Source: Liopterus haemorrhoidalis
Lineage: Eukaryota > Arthropoda > Insecta > Coleoptera > Dytiscidae
Assembly (NCBI GenBank): GCA_963971575.1
Contig: OZ020611.1
Location: 201,672,419 to 201,736,418, forward strand
Length of the DNA stretch: 64,000 bases
Direction: 5' to 3'
Part shown: positions 43,949 to 55,230 of the stretch, one piece after another
Layout: every line of letters starts with the position of its first letter
Position numbering within the stretch: the first letter of the stretch is position 1
The notes under the pieces: model-generated
Database searches by the model: none
What the model saw: only the letters and a program-made list of their open reading frames with translations
Told to the model about the DNA's origin: nothing
Position numbers and translations under genes: made by a program

Positions 43949-44456
43949 ACAAAATGACGGTATAAGGGTTTTTTGGTCATACCTACAAAACCCTAAAAAA
44001 GGCACACAATATTTTTTGTATTTATATCTGAAAATAACAATTGCCATGCACAAATGAAAATCAATTTCAAAATGTAAATGTAAACGGAAACTTCTACAGT
44101 AGATTAGGTGTTTGTTTAGCTTATAATTGAAATTTATTTGCAAAATTTAATTTAGATGTAATATTATGTTATTTTGTAAATTTATGTTTAACCTGAAAAT
44201 AAACTTTGTTTGACGTTTGATTTTCATTTATGCATGGCAACTGTTAGTTTCAGATATAAATATAAAAAATATGTTGTGTCTTTTTTTAAACAAATTGGGA
44301 TTTTTTATTCAAAACTAGGCACAATGTTTTGGTACTAAAATACTGAATAATTTTTATGAATAAAGTTTTTGTCTAAAACTAATAGTAGAGATAGAATATG
44401 CAATGGAAAATTTAACATGGGAAAGTCTACGTTACAAGTTGAAAAAGGACATACGA

Positions 44457-44869
44457 TATATTAAAATATCTATTACATCAATATAAATATTATCCTATTT
44501 GAAATCATAATAACAGTTTTACTCAGACTTATGTATAAATAACGAGAAGAAAAAAATCAGTATGGGAATTTACATGTACGATATATCTTAATCTTCTTAG
44601 ATCTGACATTTTCAAATAATGTTTTTTTTACACATTAGCCATAAGCATCTTTACTCCTACAACATTCACCTTTCTTAGTTATCTGTATTGGCTGATTTTG
44701 TTTTATATTACATTTTTATTATTACTGACGATGCAGTACAAATATTTTGTAAAAATGTCACCCATAGATAACAGTTCATAGATAACCATAGATGTCAACT
44801 AAAATGACATTTTTGAAGTATTTTTGGTAGTTCCTGCCATCTTTTGGCAGCCTAGCAAATTAATCTGAG
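44457..44869. other. AT-rich spacer, nothing recognised
   Basis: No recognised feature. Confidence 0.4.
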
Positions 44870-45003
44870 CTTCCCGGCTTATAATGGAATTTTCGTTCTC
44901 TTGGTTCAGCCATTAGGCCACAATTTCTACCCTATGGATAAATAGGTACGTGTATATGGTATAAGGGTTTCTTAGTTATACTTACAAAACCCGTTTACTC
45001 AGT
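44870..45003 (-). repeat. Family B, diverged 5' fragment
   Basis: Minus strand GGGTTTTGTAAGTATAAC, AAGAAACCCTTATACCAT, then GTAGAAATTGTGGCC and GGCTGAACCAAGAG match the first 150 bp of family B (without the GTCT tract). A shorter GGGTTTCGAAAGTATAAC echo is at 45184-45208. Confidence 0.55.
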
Positions 45004-45895
45004 ACTGAGTATGGTGATTTTCTCGCATACACCTGTTTAGTAGGTGTTGCGTGTATCACACTTTTTTATTTGCTTGTGGGGAAATTTTCATGGACATATA
45101 CATTTAAAAATGTTTTCCGGCACCTGAAGTTAAACGCCGTAACTTAAACACAAATAGTCACCCTAACCAACTAGGCAACAGTCATAAGTTATACTTTCGA
45201 AACCCTAAAAACCAGATAAAGTGTCCAGTTTATTAAACAGATATTCTTTTTAAGTAAGGTATAATTTTGAGGTTGAAAATTCATTAATTTTATATTCCTG
45301 AAAAATTCGTATTAAAGAAAATTTAGTATGCTTTTTAAGTAAAAATGTCAAATAATTCAGAAAACCACTAATTGCGGCGAGGAATTTAAAATGAATACCG
45401 CAATTAAAATTTTCTTTTTTAGAAACATACATAATTAAACAGAATTTCTTCCAAGCGTTGATGAGAGTAAGTTAAAAGTGGAAAATTAAATTACCTCCGT
45501 GTTTCTTATATAAAAACAAGTGTAACCTTTAATGTTTTACCTGGGGCTAAAATGTGCCATAGGTTATGCTGCTACCGTCTTCATTCAGAATACCTAACTG
45601 AATTATCTAAAGCAATTTCGCTTTGTTTGAACACCGGCTGAGTACTAATTGATAAACTAAACCGACTTCTCGTTACGGAGACTTGCTTCACTCTCGGCAA
45701 ATGTAAATATTACACAGTATATACCTGGCTCCCCGTGCTGATCGAATATCCATAAGCCTCTTGAATTGTTTGAACCAAAGGATTTCTCGTGGCAATATAT
45801 CTGATAGTTTCCAAGTAGTCAACCACAACGTTATTATTGGGCCGTATTATCTCTCAAAGGAGATGTAATTGTTATGGGCAGTGACGGGGTGTCGG
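45004..45895. other. AT-rich spacer, nothing recognised
   Basis: Minus-strand frame 45250-45432 has no recognisable domain. Confidence 0.4.
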
Positions 45896-46645
45896 ATAAT
45901 TTATTTATTTATTTATTTATTTATCCAACAGCCCAAAGGCCAAAAAAATTTTATACATAAAAGAAATAAAACAAAAACACATTTGTACAAAGATATCACA
46001 TGAAACAAACAATTTAAAAAGAATAAAAAATAAGTATAATACAAGAGTTCAGGTCTGAACAATTGTGAACTCATAATACAACTGGTGTCCTAAAATTGGC
46101 TAATTTTTGGCAACGTTATAGTTATGATGTATATAGACTTGCATCTGTAGATTATAATATTTATGGATATAATGAGCAGTAATGTGGTCCAATATTCCTC
46201 TGAGTTGTGTTGGTAGTTGATTTTTATTCCGTGCTAGACAGTATTTTTGATACTGTCAAAAACTGTGGATTAGGATATGCTCTAACTTCATTGCATTCTT
46301 CGCAGGTGATTGACCAGTTCTTTTAAATATGAAGTCGTGTGTTATCCTGATGTCAATCTTCAGACTTGTTAAAGCTATTTGGTCTCGTCCTCTTGCAGTT
46401 ATTGACTGCATATTTATTATCGTTTTCCATCGCCGTATCAATGGCTAATTTTACCTGGGATCTGAGGTCGCTTGCCTGGATTAGTAATTTGGTTATTGCG
46501 ACGTTAGTATCCTTTTTGACAGTGTTATCAGGTTGTTCATTTCCAGTGATACCAGTATTTGAGGGAATCCATATGAAAATAATATCCAGGTTTCTTTGGG
46601 TAAGGCGGAACAATATTTTTGGCCTTGTCCGAATCCCATTATATC
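45896..46645 (-). pseudogene. I-clade-like LINE 3' end with RNase H
   Basis: Minus strand: LTQRNLDIIFIWIPSNTGITGNE with DNTVKKDTN (46613-46520) is the end of an RNase H domain (typical W-PSH-GI-GNE-AD--AK). Downstream, after a frame change, IALTSLKIDIRITHDFIF and KLEHILIH match the LRIGHTR-TH-Y and V-HIL--C region. A short AT-rich tail ends in (AAAT)n at 45922-45897, the 3' end of the LINE. The polymerase and endonuclease parts are not found upstream. Confidence 0.85.
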
Positions 46646-47149
46646 TATAAATGTTACAGCTATATAAAAAACTTAAAATTCAGACAGTAAGTTCTCAGAT
46701 TTTAGACCTGTTATCACCAACATCAGCATTCATATTCGGGTAAGATTCTTCCTAATGTAGGCCATTAAATAGTCCAATCGCAGTTTTCTCTCAGTGTAAA
46801 CAAGAAGTTTCAGGCGAAGTTTTTTATTATCCGACGTAAGTAATATGGTCCTAATGGATTTTGAAGGCTACTCTTCTTGAATATTGAAATAGTACTGAAT
46901 CTTTGCGTTTTTCTAATCGACATTTAATGTGGTTATTCTCGGCAAGTTTCAACGCTTTTATATATGGTTCGTTTCCATAAAAATCTGTCATGAGATTTTG
47001 AGTTTTGGATACCATTTTTGTACGTTTATTTGCTTTAATAGTGTATTTGTAACGCTTCCGTTGATAATCTAACTCACGAACGTCGACTCTTGGGAGTGTT
47101 TTGGCGAAAGTCGGTAGAGTACAGAATTGGTTTGATAGTATCGTGTCGG
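46646..47149. other. Spacer with repeat P copy 2
   Basis: Apart from repeat P (46818-46897), nothing recognised. Confidence 0.4.
46818..46897 (+). repeat. Repeat P, copy 2
   Basis: Partner of 41014-41092 (about 85% similar by eye over 80 bp). Confidence 0.7.
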
Positions 47150-47400
47150 GAATATTGACAATATGGACACTGGAGCTTCCAGCATGATTCTGTGCTACCC
47201 CATAATTGTGAAGGCTGCGCAGCAGTGGCTGGAAAGCAATGTACCGAACTTTATTTATCTTTCTGATTGGCTGCCTAGCAGCTCTGACCTCAATTTATTG
47301 GTCTACAAATTGTGGTCCGTGCTTCAGAACATGACTTGCAAGAAGGGACAACCTAAATCGCATCACTTCAGGTGATGCGATCCTGATGAAGACAGTGGAG
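47150..47400 (+). pseudogene. mariner/maT-like transposase, C-terminal fragment
   Basis: FQHDSVLPHN in one frame (47165-47210, the second Asp region), then after a one-base shift KAAQQWLESNVPNFIYLSDWL, SDLNLLVYKLWSVLQNMTCKK. Same order as the remnant at 31850-32330, and the two align over about 200 bp. The PSGSPDLNP box is degenerate. Confidence 0.85.
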
Positions 47401-48240
47401 GGTTTTTCTTTAGAATCCCTTCGTGATTCTATAGATGTTTGGCCGCAGTGACTTGTAATCAGCCTGTAACTATGTAACAGCCATAAGTGGTCATTCTGCA
47501 AACTGATTGGTGTTCTTGTTTAAGATGCATCTATTTATAATGTACTAAAATAAAATAAAAGTATCTTGTGGAATTTTAGTAAAAACATTCTAAATACTAT
47601 TTATTACTACGTTTAAGGGAAGTATTTGTGAAGCTAAAAATTAGTTCAACTGACAGACTTAAGGATAGCGATACATAATTTTTTTAAATATGATATTGTT
47701 ATTGATTTTGTACAATACAACTTTGTAGTTTCCTCATAATTTTGTGCACATAAACTTCATTTCCTGAAAGTTTTTTATCTAAAGGTTGTCCTCCAAGACA
47801 CCATATGCATGTACCGTCACTGATTTCGATAGAACAGAAGGGTGTATTCGAACAATAGAACTCCCTGGACAAGTTTCTGGGGATCAGGATAATAGGCCTT
47901 AGAGTAAACTTTGGAAAGGTTCTAACCTACCGCACGAATCTTGTGAATAACTGTGGTTTTCATATCGGACATTCAATATTTGACAAGGTTTTAATTGCGT
48001 CAATATTTGATTTTCAATAGGGATGAATACTGGAATATTAAATTAGGTTTAATATTAAATTGGCAGATGCTTTTCGATAATATTTCCCTGATCAGAAAAG
48101 TTGGGGAACCGTTATTTTTAGAATTTTATCTCTGGGGAGAAATTAATTAGTTTGAGGATTTTTTTTTTTGCATCATTCAATATTATAAAATTGAAATATT
48201 ATTTTAACGAATTGGCATCTTTCATATAGATTTTTTACTG
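47401..48240. other. Spacer, nothing recognised
   Basis: AT-rich; short minus-strand frames only. Confidence 0.4.
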
Positions 48241-48242
48241 TA

Positions 48243-51100
48243 TTCAAGTTGTTTAAAGCAACTCCTTTCAGAACAAGAGTCGAGTCCAGTTTCAATATAA
48301 ATTGTTTGAAATATCTAATATAAGCTACGATAGCTGATCAAAAGAATAAAATTAATGTATGCTGTGTTTATTTGCCTGACTATATTGACTTAAACCGACT
48401 GAATTCATTTGTTGACAACTTAATGTGTCTATTAAATGAAAATTCTGATGATATTTTTTTAATTGTTGGTGATTTCAACTTACCGCTTATTCAATGGTCA
48501 GCCAAATATAATGCCAATTATTTAACTCCATCAAAAGCTGTTGATGGAAAATCTTCACTTTTGTTAGATTGTTTCACATTAGTGAATCTAATGCAATTTA
48601 ATTGTGTTGTTAACATTAATAACAAAATATTAGATCTTATATTGTGCAACAGACAAAATGTTACAGTCGAATCATGTGAAAACCCATTTGTTTTAGAAGA
48701 GAAACACCACAAATCTATAGAATTCACTTACACTTTTGACAAAACTTTATATTTTCCTAAAAATGTTTATCTTAAACGTGATTTCTCTGGAGTTGACTTT
48801 GGAATTTTGAACGAAAAAGTTATATTACACAACTGGGAAAGAATTTTAGATCATAGTTGTATTAATTTGGCGTTAAATAAATTTTATAATATTATTTATA
48901 ACATCTTGGATGAAAATGTTCCCTGTAAATTCAAAAATAAACATAAATTTCCTTTTTGGTACAAAAAAGCAACCTATAAAATGTGTTTTTAAAAACATAA
49001 ATTTCACAAGAAGTGGAAAAATTATGGTCAAATATCTGATTACAATTCCTTTTCAACATTACGTCGAAGGATAAAATTTGCAGTACAGAATGATTACAGG
49101 GATTGGATTAGTTCTACCGAAAGTAATATTAAGTCAAATTCTAAACAATTCTGGAATTACATCTCTGCAAAGAAGTCTAAATCAAACATTCCTAAATGCA
49201 TGGTCTTTGATGACGTAAAAGCATACGATTCTGAAAATATTAGTAATTTATTCAACAAATTTTTTCAATCGAATTTCGAACCAAATAAGCATTTTTCTTG
49301 CCCTGTCAATGTTACGAGCTCTCCTTGTACTATAAATATGAATCATATACATAGACATGATATCCTTCATCACTTAAAATCTATAGATGTCACAAAATCT
49401 CCTGGTCCAGATGGTATTCCAGCGATTTTCATCAATAAATGTGCCGAATCATTATGTGATCCCTTACTCATCATCTTTAATAAATCACTAAAGGAAGGGA
49501 TTTTTCCAGATTGTTGGAAAGAAGCTCTTATCACGCCTATACATAAAAATGGTCCAGTTGGCGACATAAGCAACTACAAGCCAATATCTAAATTAAATTT
49601 TTTTGCAAAAACTTTTGAAGCAATTATAACCAATTTCATATCTAATTCAATCAGATCATTCATTATTCCTGAACAGCATGGCTTCATGAAAAAAAAATCA
49701 TGTATTTCTAACTTACTTCCGTATACAGAACTCATTCATTCTAAGCTCGACTCTGCTGGCCAGGTTGATGTGATTTACACGGATTTGAAAAAGGCATTTG
49801 ATAAGGTTAATCATAATTTGCTAATTCAAAAACTCAAATTGATTGGTATTCACGGAAACTTGTTACGGTGGATCGAATCCTACATAACAAATAGGTCTCA
49901 AGCTGTTGCCTTAAACAATTATACATCTAATTTTGTTAAAATTACCTCAGGTGTCCCTCAGGGTTCGCACTTAGGGCCCGTATTGTTTATAATATTTATA
50001 AACAATATCTCTAGGTGCTTTAATAAATCTAAATTTCTTCTTTTTGCAGATGATCTAAACATTTTTAAAAACATTACATGTATTCAAGACTCCTTGGATC
50101 TGAATTACGATTTACAAAATTTTTATTGTTATTGTGTTCAAAATGGCCTTTTTTAAAATTTAAATAAATGCACTTTCATATCTTTCACAAGGAAACATCA
50201 CCCCATTAAATTTAATTATGACATTAATGGCACGTCCCTCTCCCAGTCTCACGTAGTAAAAGATTTAGGTGTCTATTACGATAGTAAACTTAAATTTGAT
50301 ACACACATTGACAAAATTACGAAAGCAGCTTTTAAAACTCTGGGATTTGTGATGAGATCCTGTAAAGAATTTACGCAACCTGAAAGTTTGTTATGTTTAT
50401 ACAAATCGCTTGTCTGTAGTCGTCTCGAATACGCAAGCATTATCTGGAATCCGCAGTATTTCATTTATATTAACCGTATAGAATCAGTTCAAAGAAGATT
50501 TATGAAATACTTAAATTTTAAATTCCATAAAAATAACATGCAAACCAATTATAGTTTAAATTTACACAGATTTGACCTAATGACTTTATCCAATCGTAGA
50601 ATTAAAATTGATATGAATAACATTTTTAAAATAGTAAATAACATGATTGACTGCCCCTCTTTGTTGGAACTGTTGAACTTCAATATTCCACAAAGAAATA
50701 CTCGCCAAAATATTACTTTTTATTCAAGGTTTAGATTATCCAATTCTGGTATGAATTCCCCCCTTAACAGGATTATGATTCTCTACAATCTTTTCTTTAA
50801 CACTTCTGATTTATTTTTTATGACATTCGCGCAATTTAAGAAGGAAATTATTAGTAAACTTGAGGATGTTTCGCTGTAACATTTTTGATGTTAGATTCTC
50901 ATAATTTATTGTATTCTTTTCTCTTTTCTTTTGTAGTTAATGTATGATTTATTTTGTTAATTTAGTGTGGTATTTATACACTTAAATATATACATATGTA
51001 TTTTTTTTTATTTTGTAGAATGTATGTGGAGACTTGTAGGAGAATATTCTCCGTTTAGTCACCCGAATAAAATAAATAAATAAATAAATAAATAAATAGC
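48243..51100 (+). mobile_element. Jockey/CR1-like non-LTR retrotransposon, 5'-truncated
   Basis: About 2.85 kb: ORF2 remnant (48255-50879), 3' UTR with a perfect GGAGAATATTCTCC palindrome (51040-51053), and an (AATAAATA)n tail (51065-51099). ORF1 and the first part of the endonuclease are missing, as in truncated target-primed insertions. The left edge is set only by where homology begins. Confidence 0.85.
48255..50879 (+). pseudogene. LINE ORF2 (endonuclease-reverse transcriptase), two stops
   Basis: One frame runs 48255-50879 with only two interruptions, TAA at 48990-48992 and TAA at 50154-50156; both would be one base from TTA (Leu). Order: end of the APE endonuclease with IFLIVGDFNLPLIQW and ILDLILCNRQ; linker with RRRIKFAVQNDYRDW; RT domain with SPGPDGIPAIF, GIFPDCWKEALITPIHKNG, YKPISKLN, EQHGFMKKKSC, DLKKAFDKVNH, SGVPQGSHLGPVLF and the catalytic FADD; thumb region with KDLGVYYDSKL and SRLEYASIIWNP; C-terminal tail to TAA. 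No RNase H follows, which fits jockey/CR1-like elements. The intact reading elsewhere makes this the youngest LINE in the window. N-terminal ~100 endonuclease residues are missing. Confidence 0.92.
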
Positions 51101-51394
51101 AAAAAATGCGATGGACAGAAATGAAAAAAAAAAAAAAGAAAACTTATACTCAGGAATCTTTGCTACAATGAAAAAGTATTGTTTTCAGTGGACAATGATG
51201 TTGATATGCAACGCTTCTTTAAAATATTAAATGAATTTCAATTTATTTTAGGATTTCGTATGTATTTAATAATAAATACATAATTGTTATATAAATAACA
51301 ATTTAGCTAATAATCGCATCAAACTTTTTAAAATGATTGTGTGTCCCATAATATAAGTGTTAAGAGCTTTTATTTAATTCTTCTCTCACCATAT
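51101..51394. other. AT-rich spacer
   Basis: Nothing recognised. Confidence 0.4.
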
Positions 51395-51809
51395 TGTCAC
51401 GAATATGATCTCTTAAGGTACGGTGTCAAACATGTAGGTCGGGGCAATGACCTTGCTACTTTCAAGAGATCACTAGTGACTGCGAAGAAGGTCTGGAAGT
51501 AAAGAACGCGCGCTGCCTACGACCGGTGTCAGTCAGTTCATTTGAGTTATTGAATTAGTTTAATTGATAATTGAGACTGCTGAGGGAATACTTGGCCTAA
51601 TCTGGACTACACGGTGATATACTGTAGAGAGTTAACCGCAGTGGTGGTTCGTTCTGTAGAAATCTGGAGGTTGAAACTTTTATAAGTACCAATTATTCTA
51701 GGTTATATATATTAACAGTTAGTAAATATTCATGGTTTCTAGATAAATATTTATTTTTCTACTAGAGTTTTTTTAAATGAAAATGTACTAATTTTTTCAC
51801 TCGCCAACA
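51395..51809. repeat. Possible solo LTR
   Basis: 415 bp beginning TGTCACGAATATG and ending CTCGCCAACA (TG...CA). The first half is GC-richer, with an AAAGAACGCGCGCTGCC patch; the second is AT-rich. The TGTCACG start is common in gypsy LTRs. Flanks show no clear TSD and no second copy is in the window, so this is tentative. Confidence 0.35.
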
Positions 51810-52144
51810 TTCTGCCTTATTCCTCTCCTCCAAATAACAAACAAGGGAAACAAAAAAGTATATTTTTTACATCACAAATCCACGTATGTTTATTATAAAT
51901 GTCCGAATTAAATGTTCTATTAAAGGTACGTTTTTTTTTTGAGTCGGATTACTTTTTGTTTAAATTCGCATTAGATCTTTCAAGTCTAAAACGCTGTTAA
52001 CGCACATGCACATATTTATATGGTAGCTAGTGTACTAAGTTTTCAATAACAGTGCAATATAATGGCTTTTATGGCAATAGTCTTTATCTATGTTGACGGT
52101 TCGCCAGTACGCAGGCGTTTCATGGAATAAGTGTGCTCGGTGCT
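51810..52144. other. AT-rich spacer
   Basis: Nothing recognised. Confidence 0.35.
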
Positions 52145-53316
52145 GTGTTGCATTCTGCATGAATATTATGGTAAATAGAAGCGTTAATATTAGCGTCAGG
52201 TTAATATTTTTATTTTAACACCATGTCTAACGCCTTTACCCAAAAGTGCTATTCTGTAAGAGCATTTGTTAAGGTAAGCGTTAATTCAATATTTGTTAAC
52301 GCGAGGTGCTAACTCACCTCGTAGAGAGACTATATTTACTGCACGTGCATGTGCTGCTACGTTGAATTTTAACAAGAATTTTACAATTTTTGACAAGAGT
52401 ACGAATGCCAAGAGAATCTTAACCTAATATTTCGGTGTTGAATTAAATATTCAGTAGCGAAATTTATTTTAAAAATGGAACAGAAATGTTTGGTCCTGTG
52501 ATACTCATTATAACTGGTTTCCACAGTGTATTAAATAGAAATATAACTTTATTCAACTTTTATTTAGTTAATTTATATACTACATTGTTTATAACAGTTT
52601 GTTTAATTTTGGAATAAAATGTGAATTATTTGTTCATTCTATTTTTAAAAAGGTGTTCAGTGATATTAATTATTAAATAATTAATTGATTTATTACGCTA
52701 TTTCTACCTTGGAATAACATTGTTGTGATCTTCATTATCATTCTCATCAATTGTTTCTTCAAATAATACACCATTAAAATGTACTGCGATATTGTGAAAC
52801 ACGGCAGAGGCATAAGTGATTTTTGTAGCTTTCAGATGATTATAATTTTAAGTTCTGCGTCTCAACAAAAACCAAAAACTGCTCTTCAATACTCCATTTA
52901 CTTCCTTTCTATACAATTACTTGCGCCTGGGTTACTTGTATCACAAAAATTACGAAGCGCCATTCTTAGTTCTACTGTAAAGAATTCAATTTAAAAAGTA
53001 ATAGAAATTTTGAATTTTGTCTTATAATAATTAATATTCCTACCGTCTTGTGTTTTATTCATTTTTTTTAAGTAATATTAGATTTACTTAATTAGGATCA
53101 GCCATTTTTGCAAACTAAACACCAGCGTTAACTTTTAAAGCTACCGTTTTAGTAGGTGCTTATTGTAGAACGTTAACTGGCTATTTTAACGCCGCCGTGC
53201 TATAATTTTTACACTTATATGCTTAGCGAATAGCATTTACGTTAAAAATGGTGTTAAAAAAATTAACGTCAGTTTCTGGCGTTAAGATTTTAACATCATG
53301 CTTAGAGAATAGACCC
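52145..53316 (-). mobile_element. Harbinger-like element with long diverged ends
   Basis: The two ends share, in inverted orientation, GCATTCT-TAAGCAT-type termini and TTAACGC / GACGTTAA-TTTTT-TTAACACCAT blocks over about 150 bp. The interior includes a minus-strand Harbinger transposase end (52700-52935). No 3-bp TSD could be fixed. The left boundary is approximate (52145-52246). Confidence 0.6.
52700..52935 (-). pseudogene. Harbinger (PIF/HARBI1) transposase C-terminus
   Basis: Minus-strand frame: NGVLKSSFWFLLRRRTLKYN, ATKITYASAVFHNIAVHFN and EETIDENDNED. It matches the end of HARBI1-type DDE_4 transposases (G-LK-RFR-L------P-K---II-AC--LHN). The catalytic triad lies upstream and is not readable, and frame changes occur before this segment. 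Confidence 0.78.
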
Positions 53317-53397
53317 GATACAAAGTCACAAGAATAATCGTTGTATATATATTTTTTTATCACCTTAGAGATTAATTTAATAAATTAAATAGATGAA
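53317..53397. other. Spacer
   Basis: Short AT-rich stretch with a (TA)n tract. Confidence 0.3.
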
Positions 53398-53670
53398 TTG
53401 TGATCAATCACACTGTGAAATCGCGTGGCAATTGGAGGTTGCTTATAATCCTTTATAAGCATCCTCCATTTGTCGCGATCTTGTGCAATTCGTAGGGCTA
53501 TTTCCATCGGCTTATGCAGTATGTCTTCAGTTATATCTAGTCAAAGCTTTGGAAATTTCCCGCTTCTTATTTCCCGGCTATGGACAATTATATTCTAAGA
53601 GACTTCAGTCCTTCTGGTATTGTGACCCAAGAATCGAAGGGTTCGATCACACATAACTAAGGTCTCTTCG
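53398..53670 (-). pseudogene. Endonuclease-reverse transcriptase, C-terminal tail
   Basis: Minus-strand reading: SREIRSGKFPKL, MEIALRIAQDRDKWRMLIKDYKQ and PPIATRFHS. AQDRDKWR is the hallmark end of RTE-like endonuclease-reverse transcriptases. Stops and one frame change are present upstream; the RT core is absent. Confidence 0.72.
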
Positions 53671-54412
53671 CCGGTTTAGTTTCGGATCGAGATATTTTTT
53701 TTTGTCCAATGTATTCTCTATAACTTCTAATTCTAGATTGGCAGAAACCACACAAACCTTACTTTTAAATTTTATTTCGTTTTAAATAAAGTTTGTTGAG
53801 ATGGAACTAATTTTTGCCTTTTTTTTACTTCACTTTAAACACAAATCTTTGCCCCTCTTTTCCGTTTTCTTCTTCTTATATTTTTAACAATCTGGAGAAT
53901 AAGCAATTCTGTCTTTTGTTTTAATCTAACTCCCTAGTTCCCTGCACGCCTCTATTATTTTCGACTCAACAAACTAAACATCTTCAATACCATCCTACTC
54001 TTTTTCTTTCTAATTTCAACCCTAACCTGTTGGATGCCCGACATCGTCAGTGATCTCTCTTATCGTCTTCTTTGATATCTCTTGTCGTTTTACTCCTAGT
54101 GAATTTACCTTGAATGTAATGTTTATCTGGGTTTAGATTCTGCTATGACTTGGTCCTTCTAATTTCGGAATCCACATTTTCGAAGCTCAGAGAAAGATGG
54201 GAGAACCTGACTGTTAACTAGATATCTTTTCATTTAAATAGGTATTAAATGAATTTTTAAAAGAATTGAGATATTTATGTCCAGATCTCACCCATTTGCG
54301 TAGCATTTTCTGCCGACATACATTCTACAGAAAAGCATCATGATTGCATTTACCGTACCACAAAATTGTTGCGTTCCTTATACATACATTGCGCGTCGCT
54401 GAAAACCTATCT
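53671..54412. other. Spacer, nothing recognised
   Basis: Pyrimidine-rich with no coding remnant I could read. Confidence 0.35.
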
Positions 54413-54800
54413 TCTTTATATATAAAAATGGATATTTGTGGCTATGTCCGGAAATTCTAACCCACTTCCAGATACGCTACCGAGTTGAAATTTTGCATAC
54501 AGGTAGCAAATGGCTTCATCATAACTAGAAAAATCGAAAATCTCAAAAAAGTCCCATCAGGACGAGAAATTAATAATTTTGTTTTTAATTACATTCGACC
54601 ATTGGTATATCTATCACATATGCAGTGACCGGATAGGAATTTTCATTCAATAGTTGACTGTCTAACTGTATGAACATCGTGAGTGTTCGCTAAATATCGG
54701 AAGTGTTCGGCCCGAGAATAACCTTTATCAGCAGGTAAACATTGTAGAAAATAAAACCGGTGTTTGGTTACAGCTGATAATAAATTGTTATTGTTATTTA
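54413..54800 (+). mobile_element. Helitron 5' part (TCTTTATATATAAAA family)
   Basis: Starts TCTTTATATATAAAAATGG and is colinear with the minus-strand Helitron at 61268-62313 over about 270 bp (TATGTCCGGAAATTCTAACCCA, GTTGAAATTTTGCATACAGGTAG, ATCATAACTAGAAAAATCG, TAATAATTTTGTTTTTAATTA). Its 3' end was not found; the right limit is a guess. Confidence 0.72.
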
Positions 54801-55018
54801 GCAAAACTTATGGTTCGTGTATGTAGAGCGAGACATAAGCTGAATATCTGTTTTCTGGATAATTATTTTTAACGGAGTTTTCTTAACTTATTTTTAGTAT
54901 AATTATTTTTTTTTTCTATCTTTTTTTTACGAATATTGATTTAAATGCGATTGATAGCCATATTTTTTCAGTGTGGGCTACTTGCTCATTCTTCTATTTT
55001 TGTTTAAAAACATCTATT

Positions 55019-55230
55019 TTCTGTATCTATAAAATAGAAAATATTCGGAAATTGTAACCCACATATGGTACTGAGTTTTTATGCAAATTTGATGAGTGTG
55101 GAAATTTGGTTTACAGGTAGAAAATGCCGTCTGTATAACGATAAAAAAAATCGCATTAGAAACGATATTCATGAATTTTGTTTTTATTTATATTTGGGCA
55201 TTAACATAGTTTTGAGAAATATTTAGTTGG
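55019..55230 (+). repeat. Diverged second Helitron 5' part
   Basis: Contains TCTATAAAATAGAAAATATTCGGAAATTGTAACCC, a TTTACAGGTAGAAAATGCC segment and TTTTGTTTTTATTTATA, in the same order as 54413-54640 but more diverged. Confidence 0.55.

Larger units (their letters stand above)
42899..43994 (-). mobile_element. Repeat family B, copy 4
   Basis: 1096 bp, minus strand AGGGTTTTGTAGGTATGACC (43994) to CACTTCACATCAA (42899), between A6 tracts (42893-42898 and 43995-44000). It interrupts one arm of a foldback; comparison with the intact arm shows the empty site was a single A-run, so the A6 repeats are probably a target duplication and both element ends are fixed. All copy-1 blocks are present, including the palindrome GTGTGAATTTTCACAC and the tRNA-like block at 43322-43402. 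Confidence 0.88.
42718..44456. mobile_element. Long foldback element interrupted by family B
   Basis: Outer arms 42718-42892 and 44288-44456 are reverse complements (GCTTTCCCATGTTAAATTTTCC, GCATATTCTATCTCTACTAT, TTTTAGACAAAAACTTTAT and TCAATTTGTTT blocks). Inner arms 43998-44065 and 44217-44287 continue the same pairing (CATGCA-AAATGAAAATCAA). If the family B copy (42899-43994) is removed, the two parts join into one hairpin with arms of about 250 bp around a loop of about 150 bp. No TSD or coding sequence was found. Confidence 0.82.

Noticed and set aside
43763..44143. Frames with SVCLSVCL or RQTDRQTD repeats
   Set aside because: Translations of the (GACA/GTCT)n microsatellite of family B.
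48993..49199. Two separate LINE ORFs split at 48992
   Set aside because: The linking sequence stays open in the same frame; a single ORF with a nonsense codon explains it better than two genes.
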